A stretch of 64,000 nucleotides of DNA. It comes from Myxococcales bacterium. GTDB taxonomy: Bacteria > Myxococcota > Polyangia > Nannocystales > Nannocystaceae. The notes beneath the pieces were generated by a model. It had not been told where the DNA came from. It saw nothing but the letters and a program-made list of their open reading frames with translations, and did no database searches. Made by a program: the position numbers and the translations under genes. Every line of letters starts with the position of its first letter. The first letter of the stretch is position 1. The stretch spans positions 1 through 64,000 of the forward strand of contig JAEUJW010000052.1 of the NCBI GenBank assembly GCA_016793465.1, read 5' to 3'. Positions 17,518 to 25,495 of the stretch are shown in pieces.

Positions 17518-19008
17518 ATGCGCCTCGGCACTCTCCTCGGCGACCTCCAGGCCGACCTCGTCGGCTGCGACCGTGACACCGAGATTGTTAACCTGGCCGT
17601 CGACTCGCGCCGCGTCGGCCCCGGCGACGCCTTCCTCGCCGTCGCCGGCCTCGCCCACGACGGCCACGCCTTCATCGCCACCGCCATCGCCGCCGGGGCC
17701 CGCGTGATCCTCCTGCAGCGCGGCCGCGTCGCTCCGCCGGCTCACCCGCACGTCGTGCTCGCCGACACGGCGTCCTCGTTGCCTGGCCTCGCCGCCCGCG
17801 CCTTCGGCGAGCCCGCCGAGCACCTGCGCCTCGCCGGCGTCACCGGCACCAACGGCAAGACCACCGTCACCTTCCTGGTCGCCGCCATGCTCGCCGCGGC
17901 CGACCGCAAGCACGCCCGCCTCGGCACCACCGGCGACTGGATCGTCGACCACGCCGCGCCGGCCGCGTTCACCACCCCGTTCCCGCTCGACCTCCAGCGC
18001 GTGCTCGCCGACGCGCTCGCCCGCGGCGCCACCGACCTCGTCATGGAGGTCTCGTCGCACGGCCTCGCCCAGGGCCGCGTCGCCCCCCTGCGCTACGACG
18101 CCGTCGGCCTGACCAGCTTCTCGCAGGACCACCTCGACTTCCACGGCACCATGGACGCCTACCTCGCGGCCAAGTGCCTGCTCGCCTCCGACTACCGCAG
18201 GCCCGGCGGCGTCACCGTCGCCGCCGTCGACGACCAGCCCGCCGCCGCCGCCTTCCTCGCCGCCGCCGGCCACGACGGCCCGGTCTGGCGGGCCAGCCGC
18301 GGCGCCGACCGGACCGCCGACATCGCTGTCCTGGAGGACATGTCCGATCGCGCAGGCTTCACCGTCCGCCTGCGCACCCCCGCCGGCGAGGGCGTGCTGC
18401 GCTCGCCGCTGGTCGGCGCCTACAACCTCGACAACCTGCTGGTCGCCCTCGGCCTCGCGCTCGGCCTCGGCGTGCCCCTGGAGGCCGCGCTCGCCGGCCT
18501 CGCCGACTGCCGCGGCGCGCCCGGCCGCCTCGAGCGCGTGCAGGTCCCCGGCGCCGCCGGCCCGGCCGTGTTCGTCGACTACGCCCACACCCCCGACGCC
18601 GTGGCCCGCGCCCTCGCGGCCGTGCGCCCGGCCTGCGCCGGCCGCCTGTGGATCGTGCTCGGCTGCGGCGGCGACCGCGACCCGAGCAAGCGCCCGATCA
18701 TGGGCCGCCTCGCGGCCGCCGGGGCCGACGTGCTCGTCGCCACCTCCGACAACCCCCGCAGCGAGCCCCCGCCGGCGATCGTCGAGCAGATGATCGCCGG
18801 CGTGCCCGCCGAGCAGCGCGACCGCGTGGTCGCCATCGTCGACCGCGCCGCGGCGATCGCCCACGCGATCACCCGCGCCGCCGGCGACGACCTCGTGCTC
18901 GTCGCCGGCAAGGGCCACGAGGACTACCAGGTCCTCGGCGCCGCCCGGATCCACTTCGACGACCGCGAGCACGCCGCCCGGGCCCTCGCCGCCCGCGGAC
19001 CCGCCTGA
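17518..19008 (+). CDS. murE: UDP-MurNAc-tripeptide synthetase MurE
   Basis: A 496-residue Mur ligase that adds the third residue to UDP-MurNAc-L-Ala-D-Glu using ATP in the cytoplasm. The N-terminal substrate domain has NLAVDSRRVGPGDAFLAV. The ATP loop is GVTGTNGKTTVTFL, followed by FTTPFPLDL and the carbamoylated-Lys region TMDAYLAAKCLL. The third domain has FVDYAHTPDAVARAL, VLGCGGDRDPSKRPIMG, TSDNPRSEPP and VLVAGKGHEDYQ. DNPR is the signature for meso-diaminopimelate specificity. The gene stands alone rather than in a division/cell-wall cluster, so a second murE may exist elsewhere. Confidence 0.93.
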   Translation: MRLGTLLGDLQADLVGCDRDTEIVNLAVDSRRVGPGDAFLAVAGLAHDGHAFIATAIAAGARVILLQRGRVAPPAHPHVVLADTASSLPGLAARAFGEPAEHLRLAGVTGTNGKTTVTFLVAAMLAAADRKHARLGTTGDWIVDHAAPAAFTTPFPLDLQRVLADALARGATDLVMEVSSHGLAQGRVAPLRYDAVGLTSFSQDHLDFHGTMDAYLAAKCLLASDYRRPGGVTVAAVDDQPAAAAFLAAAGHDGPVWRASRGADRTADIAVLEDMSDRAGFTVRLRTPAGEGVLRSPLVGAYNLDNLLVALGLALGLGVPLEAALAGLADCRGAPGRLERVQVPGAAGPAVFVDYAHTPDAVARALAAVRPACAGRLWIVLGCGGDRDPSKRPIMGRLAAAGADVLVATSDNPRSEPPPAIVEQMIAGVPAEQRDRVVAIVDRAAAIAHAITRAAGDDLVLVAGKGHEDYQVLGAARIHFDDREHAARALAARGPA

Positions 19009-19089
19009 GCCGCTCGGGAGCGCCCGGGCCCGCCGCAACGCACGCGCCCGCACCGCGCGGCACCCTTGCCGTCCGTCCCGCGCACCGGG

Positions 19090-19095
19090 TACCGT
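19090..19095 (+). promoter_or_regulatory. -10-like TACCGT box, leaderless start
   Basis: TACCGT followed by eight bases and the ATG at 19104. Confidence 0.45.
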
Positions 19096-19103
19096 CCCGG
19101 GCC

Positions 19104-19481
19104 ATGATGCACCGCCTCCTGCCCCTCGCCCTCCTCGCCGCCCTCCTGCCCGCCTGCGACTCCGGCGGCGGCGACGGCGACGGCGACGGCGGCGACGAGG
19201 GCCCCGACGTCGACTGCGCCACCGCGACGGTCCCCAAGTTCTCCGAGATGACCGCCTGGACCAAGTGCACCAACTGTCACAGCTCGACCCTCACCGACAG
19301 CGCCCGCAACGCCGCGCCGATCGGCGTCGACTTCGACACCGTCGCCGCCGCCCGCGCCAACGCCCAGATCGCCATGGACGAGGTCTTCGAGGGCTCCATG
19401 CCGCTGGCCGGCTTCCCCCAGCTCAGCGACGCCGAGAAGACCCAGATCTACAACTGGGCCAGCTGCGACACCCCCGAGTGA
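19104..19481 (+). CDS. Small cytochrome c-like lipoprotein
   Basis: A 125-residue lipoprotein with signal MMHRLLPLALLAALLPAC (lipobox LPAC), a short Gly/Asp linker, and one heme c attachment motif, KCTNCHSSTL. A candidate axial Met is in FEGSMPLAGFPQLSD, and the segment TQIYNWASCDTPE resembles the C-terminal helix of small cytochromes. It is a periplasmic or surface electron carrier by family. It ends ten bases from the convergent NHL lipoprotein. Confidence 0.75.
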   Translation: MMHRLLPLALLAALLPACDSGGGDGDGDGGDEGPDVDCATATVPKFSEMTAWTKCTNCHSSTLTDSARNAAPIGVDFDTVAAARANAQIAMDEVFEGSMPLAGFPQLSDAEKTQIYNWASCDTPE

Positions 19482-19490
19482 GCGCCGCGC

Positions 19491-20687
19491 TCACGGGTCG
19501 ACGCGCACGATCTGGTTGCCGCCCGCGTCGGCGTACCAGATCTTGCCGTCCGGCCCGACCGTGACGCCCATCAGCCGCTTCGCCGGCGTCTTCAGGCGGT
19601 CGATCTCCGCGCCGTCCAGGTCGAAGGCCACGATCTCCGCGGTCTTGTGGTCGGTCACGAACACCCGCCCGGCGTGCAGCGCCAGCCCCGACGGCTGGCC
19701 GAGGCCCTCCGCGAACACCTGCCAGTCGGCGCCCTCGACCTTCTCGTAGTTCCCGCCGTCCTTGTCGCCCGGCAGCGCGCCCATGTTGGTGCCCGTCGCC
19801 GTGTCGAGCCGCATGACGCGCCCGCCGCCGGTGTCGGCGACGTACAGCAGCCCGGTCGCGTGGTCGACCTCCATGTGCCCGGGGATGTTGGCCACCCGCG
19901 TCACGTCGGTGCCGAGGTAGCGGCGGATGATGCCGTCGCCGTGGTGCGACCCGCCGGGCCCGTGGTCGGCCTGGAAGTCGTAGCGCACGACGTGCTCGCT
20001 CTTGCCGTCGAACGCCCAGAACACGTTGTCGACCTCGTGGGCGATGCCCATGCACAGCGGGCTCTGGTGCAGCATGTCGAGGTGGCTGCCCTCCATCTGC
20101 CCGGGCGGGAACTCCTGCCCGACCTTGGCGAAGACCTCGAGGTCCGCCGGCCACAGCGCCGGGCCCATGAAGTCGTCGGCCGCCTGCGGGCCGACGTTCC
20201 ACTCGTTGCGCGACTCGTTGCAGGTCGCGAAGTTGTTCTGGTCGCCGAACGCCGCCGACGACACGTAGGCCATGAAGTGCTGGCCGTAGGCGTCGATGCG
20301 CTCCTCCGACGTCTGCTGCGGCGTGCCCGGGTCGAAGTAGATCACCGTGCCGTGGCTCAGCATGTTGAACGTCCACAGCTGCTCGGGCGCCATCGGGTTG
20401 AACTGCAGGTCGCGCACCGCGTTGAGCCCGTCGTCCGCCGTGCCGATGACCGTGAACGTGCGCCCGAACTCCGCCACGGGCGACGGCCCCTCGGTCTCGC
20501 CCGCCTCGCTCGAGCTCCCGCTCGCCTCGCCCGAGGTCGTCGGCGCGTCACCGGTCGTCGTCGGCGCGTCGCCGGTCGCCGCGCCGGTCGAGGCCTCGCC
20601 CTCCTCCGCGCCCGCGCCCGGGCTGCCCGCGCACGCGACCACGAGAGGAGCCGACCACACCCACGAGCGCCAGGACTGCTGCGACAT
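19491..20687 (-). CDS. NHL/SMP-30-like beta-propeller lipoprotein
   Basis: A 398-residue lipoprotein with signal MSQQSWRSWVWSAPLVVAC (lipobox VVAC), then a Ser/Thr/Gly/Glu tether to about residue 70, then a propeller domain. Repeated blades are visible as VRDLQFNPMAPEQLWTFN, MEVDHATGLLYVADTGGGRV, GLALHAGRVFVTDHKTAEIV and MGVTVGPDGKIWYADAGGNQ. GGSHHGDG, the Cys pair in ATCNESRN and SPLCMGIAHEVDN may shape a metal or ligand site. No catalytic assignment is possible. The ATG was placed by the signal peptide and by a TAAGCT box seven bases upstream. Confidence 0.75.
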   Translation of the reverse strand: MSQQSWRSWVWSAPLVVACAGSPGAGAEEGEASTGAATGDAPTTTGDAPTTSGEASGSSSEAGETEGPSPVAEFGRTFTVIGTADDGLNAVRDLQFNPMAPEQLWTFNMLSHGTVIYFDPGTPQQTSEERIDAYGQHFMAYVSSAAFGDQNNFATCNESRNEWNVGPQAADDFMGPALWPADLEVFAKVGQEFPPGQMEGSHLDMLHQSPLCMGIAHEVDNVFWAFDGKSEHVVRYDFQADHGPGGSHHGDGIIRRYLGTDVTRVANIPGHMEVDHATGLLYVADTGGGRVMRLDTATGTNMGALPGDKDGGNYEKVEGADWQVFAEGLGQPSGLALHAGRVFVTDHKTAEIVAFDLDGAEIDRLKTPAKRLMGVTVGPDGKIWYADAGGNQIVRVDP

Positions 20688-20694
20688 GGCCGCG

Positions 20695-20700
20695 AGCTTA
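20695..20700 (-). promoter_or_regulatory. -10-like TAAGCT box, leaderless start
   Basis: Minus-strand TAAGCT, seven bases, then the ATG at 20687. Confidence 0.45.
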
Positions 20701-20783
20701 CCGGAAACGAACCCGGCGTCACCCGCGGATCCCGGGGTCCCGTGGCCCCGCGACCCGTGATCGCACGATCTGCCGATCGCGTG

Positions 20784-20789
20784 TATGGT
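20784..20789 (+). promoter_or_regulatory. -10-like TATGGT box, leaderless start
   Basis: TATGGT followed by six bases and the GTG at 20796; it supports that start over the in-frame GTG at 20781. Confidence 0.5.
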
Positions 20790-20795
20790 GGCCGC

Positions 20796-21695
20796 GTGAT
20801 CGCCCCTCGTTTCGTCCCCGCGTTCGCCGCCGCCTACCTGTTCACCGGCGCCGCGCACGCCCACTTCATCCTCACCTCCCCGCCCGCCTCGCTCGAGCAG
20901 AACCAGCTCGGCGACCCGCAGAAGGCCCCGCCGTGCGGCGACAACGGCGGCGCCGCGCCGACCGGCATCGTCACCGCCTACCAGGGCGGCGACATCGTCA
21001 CGATCACCATCGACGAGACCATCTACCACCCCGGCCACTACCGCGTCGCGCTCGCCGTCAACGACCCCTCCGAGCTGCCCGAGGAGCCGCCCGTCACCCC
21101 CAACGACACGCCCTGCGGCACCGCGCCGATCGCCAGCCCGCCGGTCTTCCCCGTGCTCGCCGACGGCATCTTCGAACACACCCAGCCGTTCGACGCCCCG
21201 CAGTCGATCGACATCACCCTGCCCACCGACGTCGACTGCGCCAGCTGCACGCTGCAGGTCATCCAGTTCATGTCGAACCACGGCCTCAACAACCCCGGCG
21301 GCTGCTACTACCACCACTGCGCCAACATCTCGATCACCTCGCTGCAGGGCGGCACCTCGCAGGGCGAGGTCACCACCGACGACCCCAGCGACCCGTCCGC
21401 CGGCGAGACCGGCGGCAGCCCGACCACCGGCGTCACCACCGGCGGCGAGTCCTCCGGCGGCGTCGGCTCGACCGGCGGCGGCGAGGGCGACAGCCTCACC
21501 GGCGGCGACATCACCGGCACCGACACCGGCACCGGCGGCGGCGACAGCGACGCCACCGCGCCCGCGACCACCACCACCCCGACCGCCGACGACAGCGACA
21601 AGGGCTGCGGCTGCGCGGCCGCGGACACCGCCCCCGCGACGCTCGTCGCGCTGCTCGGCCTGCTCACCCTCCGCCCGCGCCGCCGTCGCCGCTGA
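20796..21695 (+). CDS. LPMO-like secreted protein with MYXO-CTERM anchor
   Basis: A 299-residue exported protein starting at GTG. The signal peptide ends AAHA, so the mature protein begins HFILTSPPAS with an N-terminal histidine, as in lytic polysaccharide monooxygenases whose copper is held by a histidine brace. IYHPGHYRVALAVNDP offers the second His. The domain runs to about residue 185 with conserved Cys (PPCGDN, TPCGTA, VDCASCTL, GGCYYHHCANI) and matches what is annotated in myxobacteria as polysaccharide monooxygenase-like. A Thr/Gly/Ser stalk follows, then Cys motif KGCGCAAAD, hydrophobic LVALLGLLTL and Arg tail, a clear MYXO-CTERM signal. It is probably a surface-displayed copper enzyme or sugar binder; activity is untested. 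Confidence 0.8.
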   Translation: MIAPRFVPAFAAAYLFTGAAHAHFILTSPPASLEQNQLGDPQKAPPCGDNGGAAPTGIVTAYQGGDIVTITIDETIYHPGHYRVALAVNDPSELPEEPPVTPNDTPCGTAPIASPPVFPVLADGIFEHTQPFDAPQSIDITLPTDVDCASCTLQVIQFMSNHGLNNPGGCYYHHCANISITSLQGGTSQGEVTTDDPSDPSAGETGGSPTTGVTTGGESSGGVGSTGGGEGDSLTGGDITGTDTGTGGGDSDATAPATTTTPTADDSDKGCGCAAADTAPATLVALLGLLTLRPRRRRR

Positions 21696-21777
21696 CAGCC
21701 TCACCCACGCGAAGCGGACGAACGCGAAGAGGTCGGACGCGCCGCGCCCGACCTCCCCGCACGCGCACCACCGCGGC

Positions 21778-22203
21778 TCAGGTGGTGTACTTGATCATCA
21801 GGACGTTCGTGATCGCCTCGGCGAGGTCGTCGTCGATGCGCAGGGTCTCCTTCATGGCGCCCAGCACGGCCTCCTCGCCGTCGTCGACCTCGCCCGAGGA
21901 CAGGGCGATGTCCATGGCCAGGAGGAACGCCTTCTGGCGCAGCGCCTCGGTCGAGAGGTTGGCGAGCTCCTTGACGCGGGTCATCGCGCCGTACAGCTTC
22001 ACGGCCTTCTCGGCCTTCTCGTAGACCTCGTAGGCGTCGGCGTTCTTCAGCTCGGGCAGCGTGTTGGCGAAGGCGCGGACCAGGTTGGTCTCCTCGTACT
22101 GGTCGTCGCCGTCGGCGAACGCGACGCAGAGCATGGCCTCGAGCAGGAGCTGCTGATCGTCGACCTTGAGCACCTTCTTCTTGAGCTTATCGAACAGTCC
22201 CAT
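21778..22203 (-). CDS. TerB-like (DjlA N-terminal-like) protein
   Basis: A 141-residue all-helical cytoplasmic protein. The start is at MGLFDKLKKKV, an amphipathic N-terminus. Two acidic turns typical of TerB-like domains are present: MLCVAFADGDDQYEETNLV and DIALSSGEVDDGEEAVLG. These may bind a divalent metal. TerB-like proteins are linked to tellurite and envelope stress, but no ter genes are nearby, so the role here is open. A purine-rich GAAAGAGACGAG element upstream may serve as the ribosome-binding site. Confidence 0.75.
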   Translation of the reverse strand: MGLFDKLKKKVLKVDDQQLLLEAMLCVAFADGDDQYEETNLVRAFANTLPELKNADAYEVYEKAEKAVKLYGAMTRVKELANLSTEALRQKAFLLAMDIALSSGEVDDGEEAVLGAMKETLRIDDDLAEAITNVLMIKYTT

Positions 22204-22319
22204 GATGCACTCGTCTCTTTCGTGGTCTCGTCGTTGGTCGTCCGAAGGCCGAAAATACGCCACTACCGTCATTCGAGGACGACGATCGCAGTACGCACAT
22301 ACAGCCGACGCATGAGGGC

Positions 22320-22341
22320 CGCTCTGCGACGCCGCAGAGCG
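22320..22341. terminator. Hairpin between TerB-like and 126-aa genes
   Basis: A perfect 9-bp inverted repeat (CGCTCTGCG, 4-base loop, CGCAGAGCG). No T-run follows on either strand, so a terminator role for the upstream minus-strand gene is possible but weak. Confidence 0.3.
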
Positions 22342-22467
22342 AGGGGGAAGCCCCACGCGGGCGCATGACTAGCACGTCTTGCGCGCCCGGATCAACAGCG
22401 CCCATCACCGGTCAATCACCGCCGACGGCGGCCGCCGGCGACTGCCGACCGACCGCTCGGCCCCCGA

Positions 22468-22848
22468 CTACTCCTCGTCCGGCGCGTCCTTCGGCGTCGG
22501 AACCATGTACAGCACCTTCGCCGGCTTCTCGCTCTCCTGCGCGACCGGCACGAGCATGACCTGCAGCTGCGAGTGGTGCATGACCAGCCGCACCCGCGTC
22601 CCGCCCCGTTCACAGACCATGAAGATCGTGTTTCGCCCCTCGTAGCCGAGCTGCTGCACGTACAGCACCTCGTTGCCGAACGGCACGCCGACCGCCACGT
22701 TCATGCCCGGCGCCTCCTCGATCGACTCGATCTGGGCGCGCAGCGCCGCGAACGTGCCCGCCGCGTCGCGCTCGTCGCTGGCCCGGCGGACCAGGCTCGC
22801 GTCGACTTCACGGCGGGAATTGTGCGTAGGTCCGAACGGGTTGCCCAT
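22468..22848 (-). CDS. Hypothetical protein (126 aa)
   Basis: A 126-residue soluble protein with an N-terminal helix (SLVRRASDERDAAGTFAALR) and a beta-rich second half (MNVAVGVPFGNEVLYVQQLG, NTIFMVCERGGTRVRLVMHH, QVMLVPVAQ). It ends in an acidic tail. The ATG at 22848 is preceded by a TACATT box and seven bases, which decides the start. The family is not recognised. It is divergent from a region of 75-bp repeats. Confidence 0.6.
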   Translation of the reverse strand: MGNPFGPTHNSRREVDASLVRRASDERDAAGTFAALRAQIESIEEAPGMNVAVGVPFGNEVLYVQQLGYEGRNTIFMVCERGGTRVRLVMHHSQLQVMLVPVAQESEKPAKVLYMVPTPKDAPDEE

Positions 22849-22855
22849 GCCGCGC

Positions 22856-22861
22856 AATGTA
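22856..22861 (-). promoter_or_regulatory. -10-like TACATT box, leaderless start
   Basis: Minus-strand TACATT, seven bases, then the ATG at 22848. Confidence 0.5.
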
Positions 22862-22998
22862 TCCGAGGTCCGGCGCCGAACACCCGACGTCCGAACGGCC
22901 CAATGCAGTGAGCGCAGTCTCGCATATCGTCGTCGCGACACCGCGGTCACGCCGACGATTCACGGCCGACCGAACCGCGGCCCGACTGACCTCACGAC

Positions 22999-23245
22999 CT
23001 GCCGGCGATCACCGACCGCGCCCTCGTCGTCGAGGACCACGACGGGCCCGGCCCGTTCGGACGGGTGATCACCAAGGCAGCCCTGAGGCCACGGCCTGCC
23101 GGCGATCACCGACCGCACCCTGTTCGTCGAGGACCACGACAGTCCGGGCCCGTTCGGGCGGGTGATCACCAGGCCGGCGCTCACCGCCCGCGCCCTGTTC
23201 GTCGAGGACCACGACAGGCCGGGCCCGTTCGGGCCGGCTGCCCTC
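22999..23245 (+). repeat. Three copies of a 75-bp direct repeat
   Basis: Copies begin at about 22999, 23096 and 23171. Copies two and three are exactly tandem, while copies one and two are separated by 22 extra bases. The shared core reads GTCGAGGACCACGAC, then GGCCCGTTCGG, then GGGTGATCACC. In one frame each copy would encode VEDHD-x-PGPFG, and 75 is a multiple of three, so a coding origin is possible. The 22-base gap puts copy one out of frame with the others and there is no suitable start, so it is probably non-coding now. It fills the 395-base gap between two minus-strand genes. Confidence 0.7.
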
Positions 23246-24833
23246 ACGGTCTGCTGGCGATCGCCACGTGCTCGAGCGCGGTGTTGCCGACCTGCGCCGG
23301 GGCCGTCCACACCCCGGCGATCCGCCGCGTGTGGCGGATCGTCTTGCTGCCCGCCTCGAGGTACACGAGCTCGAGCTCGGCCGCGCCGATGCCCCGCGCC
23401 AGCGCCGGCGCCCCGTAGATCGCCGGGTTCGGGTTCAACACCGCCGCCGGGGCCGACCACGTGGCCCCGTCGAACCGCGCCACGTACGGCCTGCCGTCGG
23501 TGCCGCGGAACGCCAGCGCCGCCTCGCCCATGCCGAGCCCGATCAGCGCCGGCGTGTCGGTCGTCTGCGCCCCCGCCACGTCGGCCGGGGCCGACCACAT
23601 CGCCGGCCCCGCGCTCCAGCGCAGCTGCCCGCCCGCGTTGCGCGCGTGCACCACCATGAGCTCGTCGGCCGCCGTCGCCGCGATCGCCGGCTGACGGTCG
23701 AACATCTGCGCGTCGGTGTCGACCACGATCTTGCCGAACCACGCGCCCGTGCGCCGCTGCGTCGTCAGGCGGTTGTCGCCCGCGCCGTCGTGGTACACCA
23801 GCCACGCGTCGAACCCCAGCGTCGCCAGCGCGCCCGGCCCCGGCCCGAAGCTGCCGACCATCTCCGCCGTCGGCCCCCACGCCATGCCGTCGTGGACCGC
23901 ATAATAATACTTAAAGTCCTCGCCCTGGAACACCAGCTGCGCCGCGTCGCCGACCGCCGCCAGCGTCGGCGCCGCGCGCGTGGTGCTCGCCCCGATCTGC
24001 AGCGGCGCCGACCACACCCCCGCCTTCCACGTCACGAACTGCAGCTGTTTGTCCTTCGGGTCGCCGATCTTGGTGTAGCGCAGCACGCCGAAGCCGGTCC
24101 CGTCGCCGCTGATCACCAGCCCCACGCCGTCGACCGTCGGCGCCGGCACGTCGCTCGACGTCCAGCCCGCGCCGTCGAACCGCGCCGCCACCGACTTGCT
24201 GGCGTTGCCCCCGAGCAGCAGCGCGAACGGACACGCCGAGCACGCCGGCCCGCCGCAGTCGACCGCGGTCTCGCTGCCGTTCTCGAGCCCGTCGCTACAG
24301 GTCGGCAGCACGCAGGCGTTGCTGCACTCGTCGTCGTCGATCGCGTCGCCGTCGTCGCAGGCCTCGCCCGCGTCGAGCTCGCCGTCGCCGCACACCCCCG
24401 CCGGCTCGCTCGACGACCCGCCGTCCGTCGTGCCCTCGCTCGAGGTCTCGCCCGAGGTCTCGCCCGTCGAGCTCGCGCCCGTCGAGCTCGCGCCCGTCGT
24501 CCCCGTCGAGCCCGCGCCCGTCGACCCCGTCGAGCCCGTCTCCGTGCCCGTCTCGCCCGTGACCGCCGCCGTCGACTCCGAGCCCGACGAACCGCCGCCC
24601 GTCGTCGCCTCGCCGCTGCTGCCCGTGCCCGCGCCCTCGCTCGTCGGCAGCCCCGTCGAGTCGCCGCCGCTCGTCGGCGCCGCCCCGCTCGTCGTCGCGG
24701 GGAAGCTGCCCCCCGAGGTCCCGTCCGCGCCGGTCGTGCCCGCGCCGGTCGTACCGCCCGCGTCGCCGCACGCGGCCACCATCAGCCAGAGGGAGCCGTG
24801 CACGAGGGTCTCGAGGCTGCGCCGCGCGATCAT
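23244..24833 (-). CDS. Lipoprotein with Cys-rich repeat and beta-propeller lectin-like domain
   Basis: A 529-residue lipoprotein with signal ending LMVAACGDAG (lipobox VAAC) and a Thr/Ser/Gly/Glu tether of about 120 residues. A DUF4215-type myxobacterial Cys repeat follows (VCGDGELDAGEACDDGD, DDDECSNAC), then CSDGLENGSETAVDCGGPAC. From residue 200 on, repeated blades of the form RFDGAGWTSSDVPAP, TWKAGVWSAPLQIG, QRRTGAWFGK and RFDGATWSAPAAV indicate a propeller related to fucose-binding lectins or sialidase-like repeats. Sialidase catalytic residues are not seen. Adhesion or surface binding is the likely role. Confidence 0.75.
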   Translation of the reverse strand: MIARRSLETLVHGSLWLMVAACGDAGGTTGAGTTGADGTSGGSFPATTSGAAPTSGGDSTGLPTSEGAGTGSSGEATTGGGSSGSESTAAVTGETGTETGSTGSTGAGSTGTTGASSTGASSTGETSGETSSEGTTDGGSSSEPAGVCGDGELDAGEACDDGDAIDDDECSNACVLPTCSDGLENGSETAVDCGGPACSACPFALLLGGNASKSVAARFDGAGWTSSDVPAPTVDGVGLVISGDGTGFGVLRYTKIGDPKDKQLQFVTWKAGVWSAPLQIGASTTRAAPTLAAVGDAAQLVFQGEDFKYYYAVHDGMAWGPTAEMVGSFGPGPGALATLGFDAWLVYHDGAGDNRLTTQRRTGAWFGKIVVDTDAQMFDRQPAIAATAADELMVVHARNAGGQLRWSAGPAMWSAPADVAGAQTTDTPALIGLGMGEAALAFRGTDGRPYVARFDGATWSAPAAVLNPNPAIYGAPALARGIGAAELELVYLEAGSKTIRHTRRIAGVWTAPAQVGNTALEHVAIASRP

Positions 24834-24839
24834 GCCCGC

Positions 24840-24845
24840 ACTATA
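24840..24845 (-). promoter_or_regulatory. -10-like TATAGT box, leaderless start
   Basis: Minus-strand TATAGT, six bases, then the ATG at 24833. Confidence 0.55.
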
Positions 24846-24983
24846 ACAGACCCCGCCGCGCCCCCGCCCCGCCCGCCTCCGCCGGTCGACCTGCCCTCGA
24901 GGCCAGGTGCTCCCGCGCCGCTTGCCACCCGCCGCCCCCCTCGCCTACGATGGCCTCGAGAGGCCGCCACGTGGGCGGCGACC

Positions 24984-25055
24984 AACCATTTCGCCCATCG
25001 GTAGGGCACTCGACTGATAATCGAAACGAGGGGGTTCGACTCCCCCAATGTTCCA
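24984..25055 (+). tRNA. Degenerate tRNA-Ile(GAT)-like sequence
   Basis: The D arm (GCCC-ATCGGTA-GGGC), anticodon loop CTGATAA with anticodon GAT at 25016-25018, and T arm (GGGGG-TTCGACT-CCCCC) are all in the right order and spacing. The acceptor stem pairs AACCATT with AATGTTC and has two mismatches in seven. The anticodon stem has one C-A mismatch at its base. No CCA is encoded. It may be a decayed or foreign (phage-like) tRNA, or an attachment-site remnant. Lower-GC DNA begins shortly downstream. Confidence 0.5.
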
Positions 25056-25092
25056 AAGTCACCGTCGGGCGGCCTCTTGTTGCCTGCGATCG

Positions 25093-25165
25093 GCACCAGC
25101 GCCGCCAGCGGCAGCATGGCGACGAACCACCGCGCCACGAACGGCCCCACCATCAGCCCCACCGT
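25093..25165 (-). pseudogene. Fragment of a kinase membrane tail
   Basis: On the minus strand this reads GLMVGPFVARWFVAMLPLAA, very close to ALMAGLFVARWFVYTLPLAL in the C-terminal membrane tail of the kinase at 26875-28434. The DNA also matches (positions about 27000-27070), including a shared GACGAACCACCGCGCCACGA. It has no kinase domain in front of it, so it is a fragment of a duplicated or disrupted paralogue. Confidence 0.5.
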
Positions 25166-25458
25166 CACGACGCGGCGCGGCGGCAACCAGATGCTCCTCG
25201 CCAGCCGCGGCGACCGGCGCGTCGCCCGGGTCGGCGTCGCCGACGACGACCCGAACACCGTGCCCCGTGGTGATTGGTGATCGATCAACCCTGTACGATG
25301 GAGGTCAAAGATATACACCTGTGGTCGGTGTCGTGGATGGACGAGTGGATGTTCCAATCCTGATCGGCAATCCGTAACCCCGTCGTCGTCAAGCCGCAGA
25401 CTCTCGCCAAATCGATGGAGCGACCGAGGACTGCAGCGTTGTTGCCTGGCAGCGCTTG

Positions 25459-25495
25459 ATGACACCGGACACGATGTAGTACTGTCCGGTGTCAT
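25459..25495. promoter_or_regulatory. Perfect 13-bp inverted repeat over promoter and start codon
   Basis: Arms ATGACACCGGACA (25459-25471) and TGTCCGGTGTCAT (25483-25495) are exact reverse complements with an 11-base spacer. The right arm contains the first two bases of the ATG at 25494. A TACTGT box at 25480-25485 bridges spacer and arm. It could be an operator for a dimeric repressor or an mRNA hairpin that hides the start. Confidence 0.65.
25480..25485 (+). promoter_or_regulatory. -10-like TACTGT box, leaderless start
   Basis: TACTGT followed by eight bases and the ATG at 25494, inside the inverted repeat. Confidence 0.45.

Noticed and set aside
22999..23245. CRISPR or integron attC array
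   Set aside because: Only three copies, two of them directly adjacent, with no unique spacers, no integrase and no cassette genes.
25048..25377. Plus-strand small protein starting at 25048
   Set aside because: It begins inside the tRNA-like sequence, its first part is antisense to the kinase-tail fragment, and it changes composition halfway.
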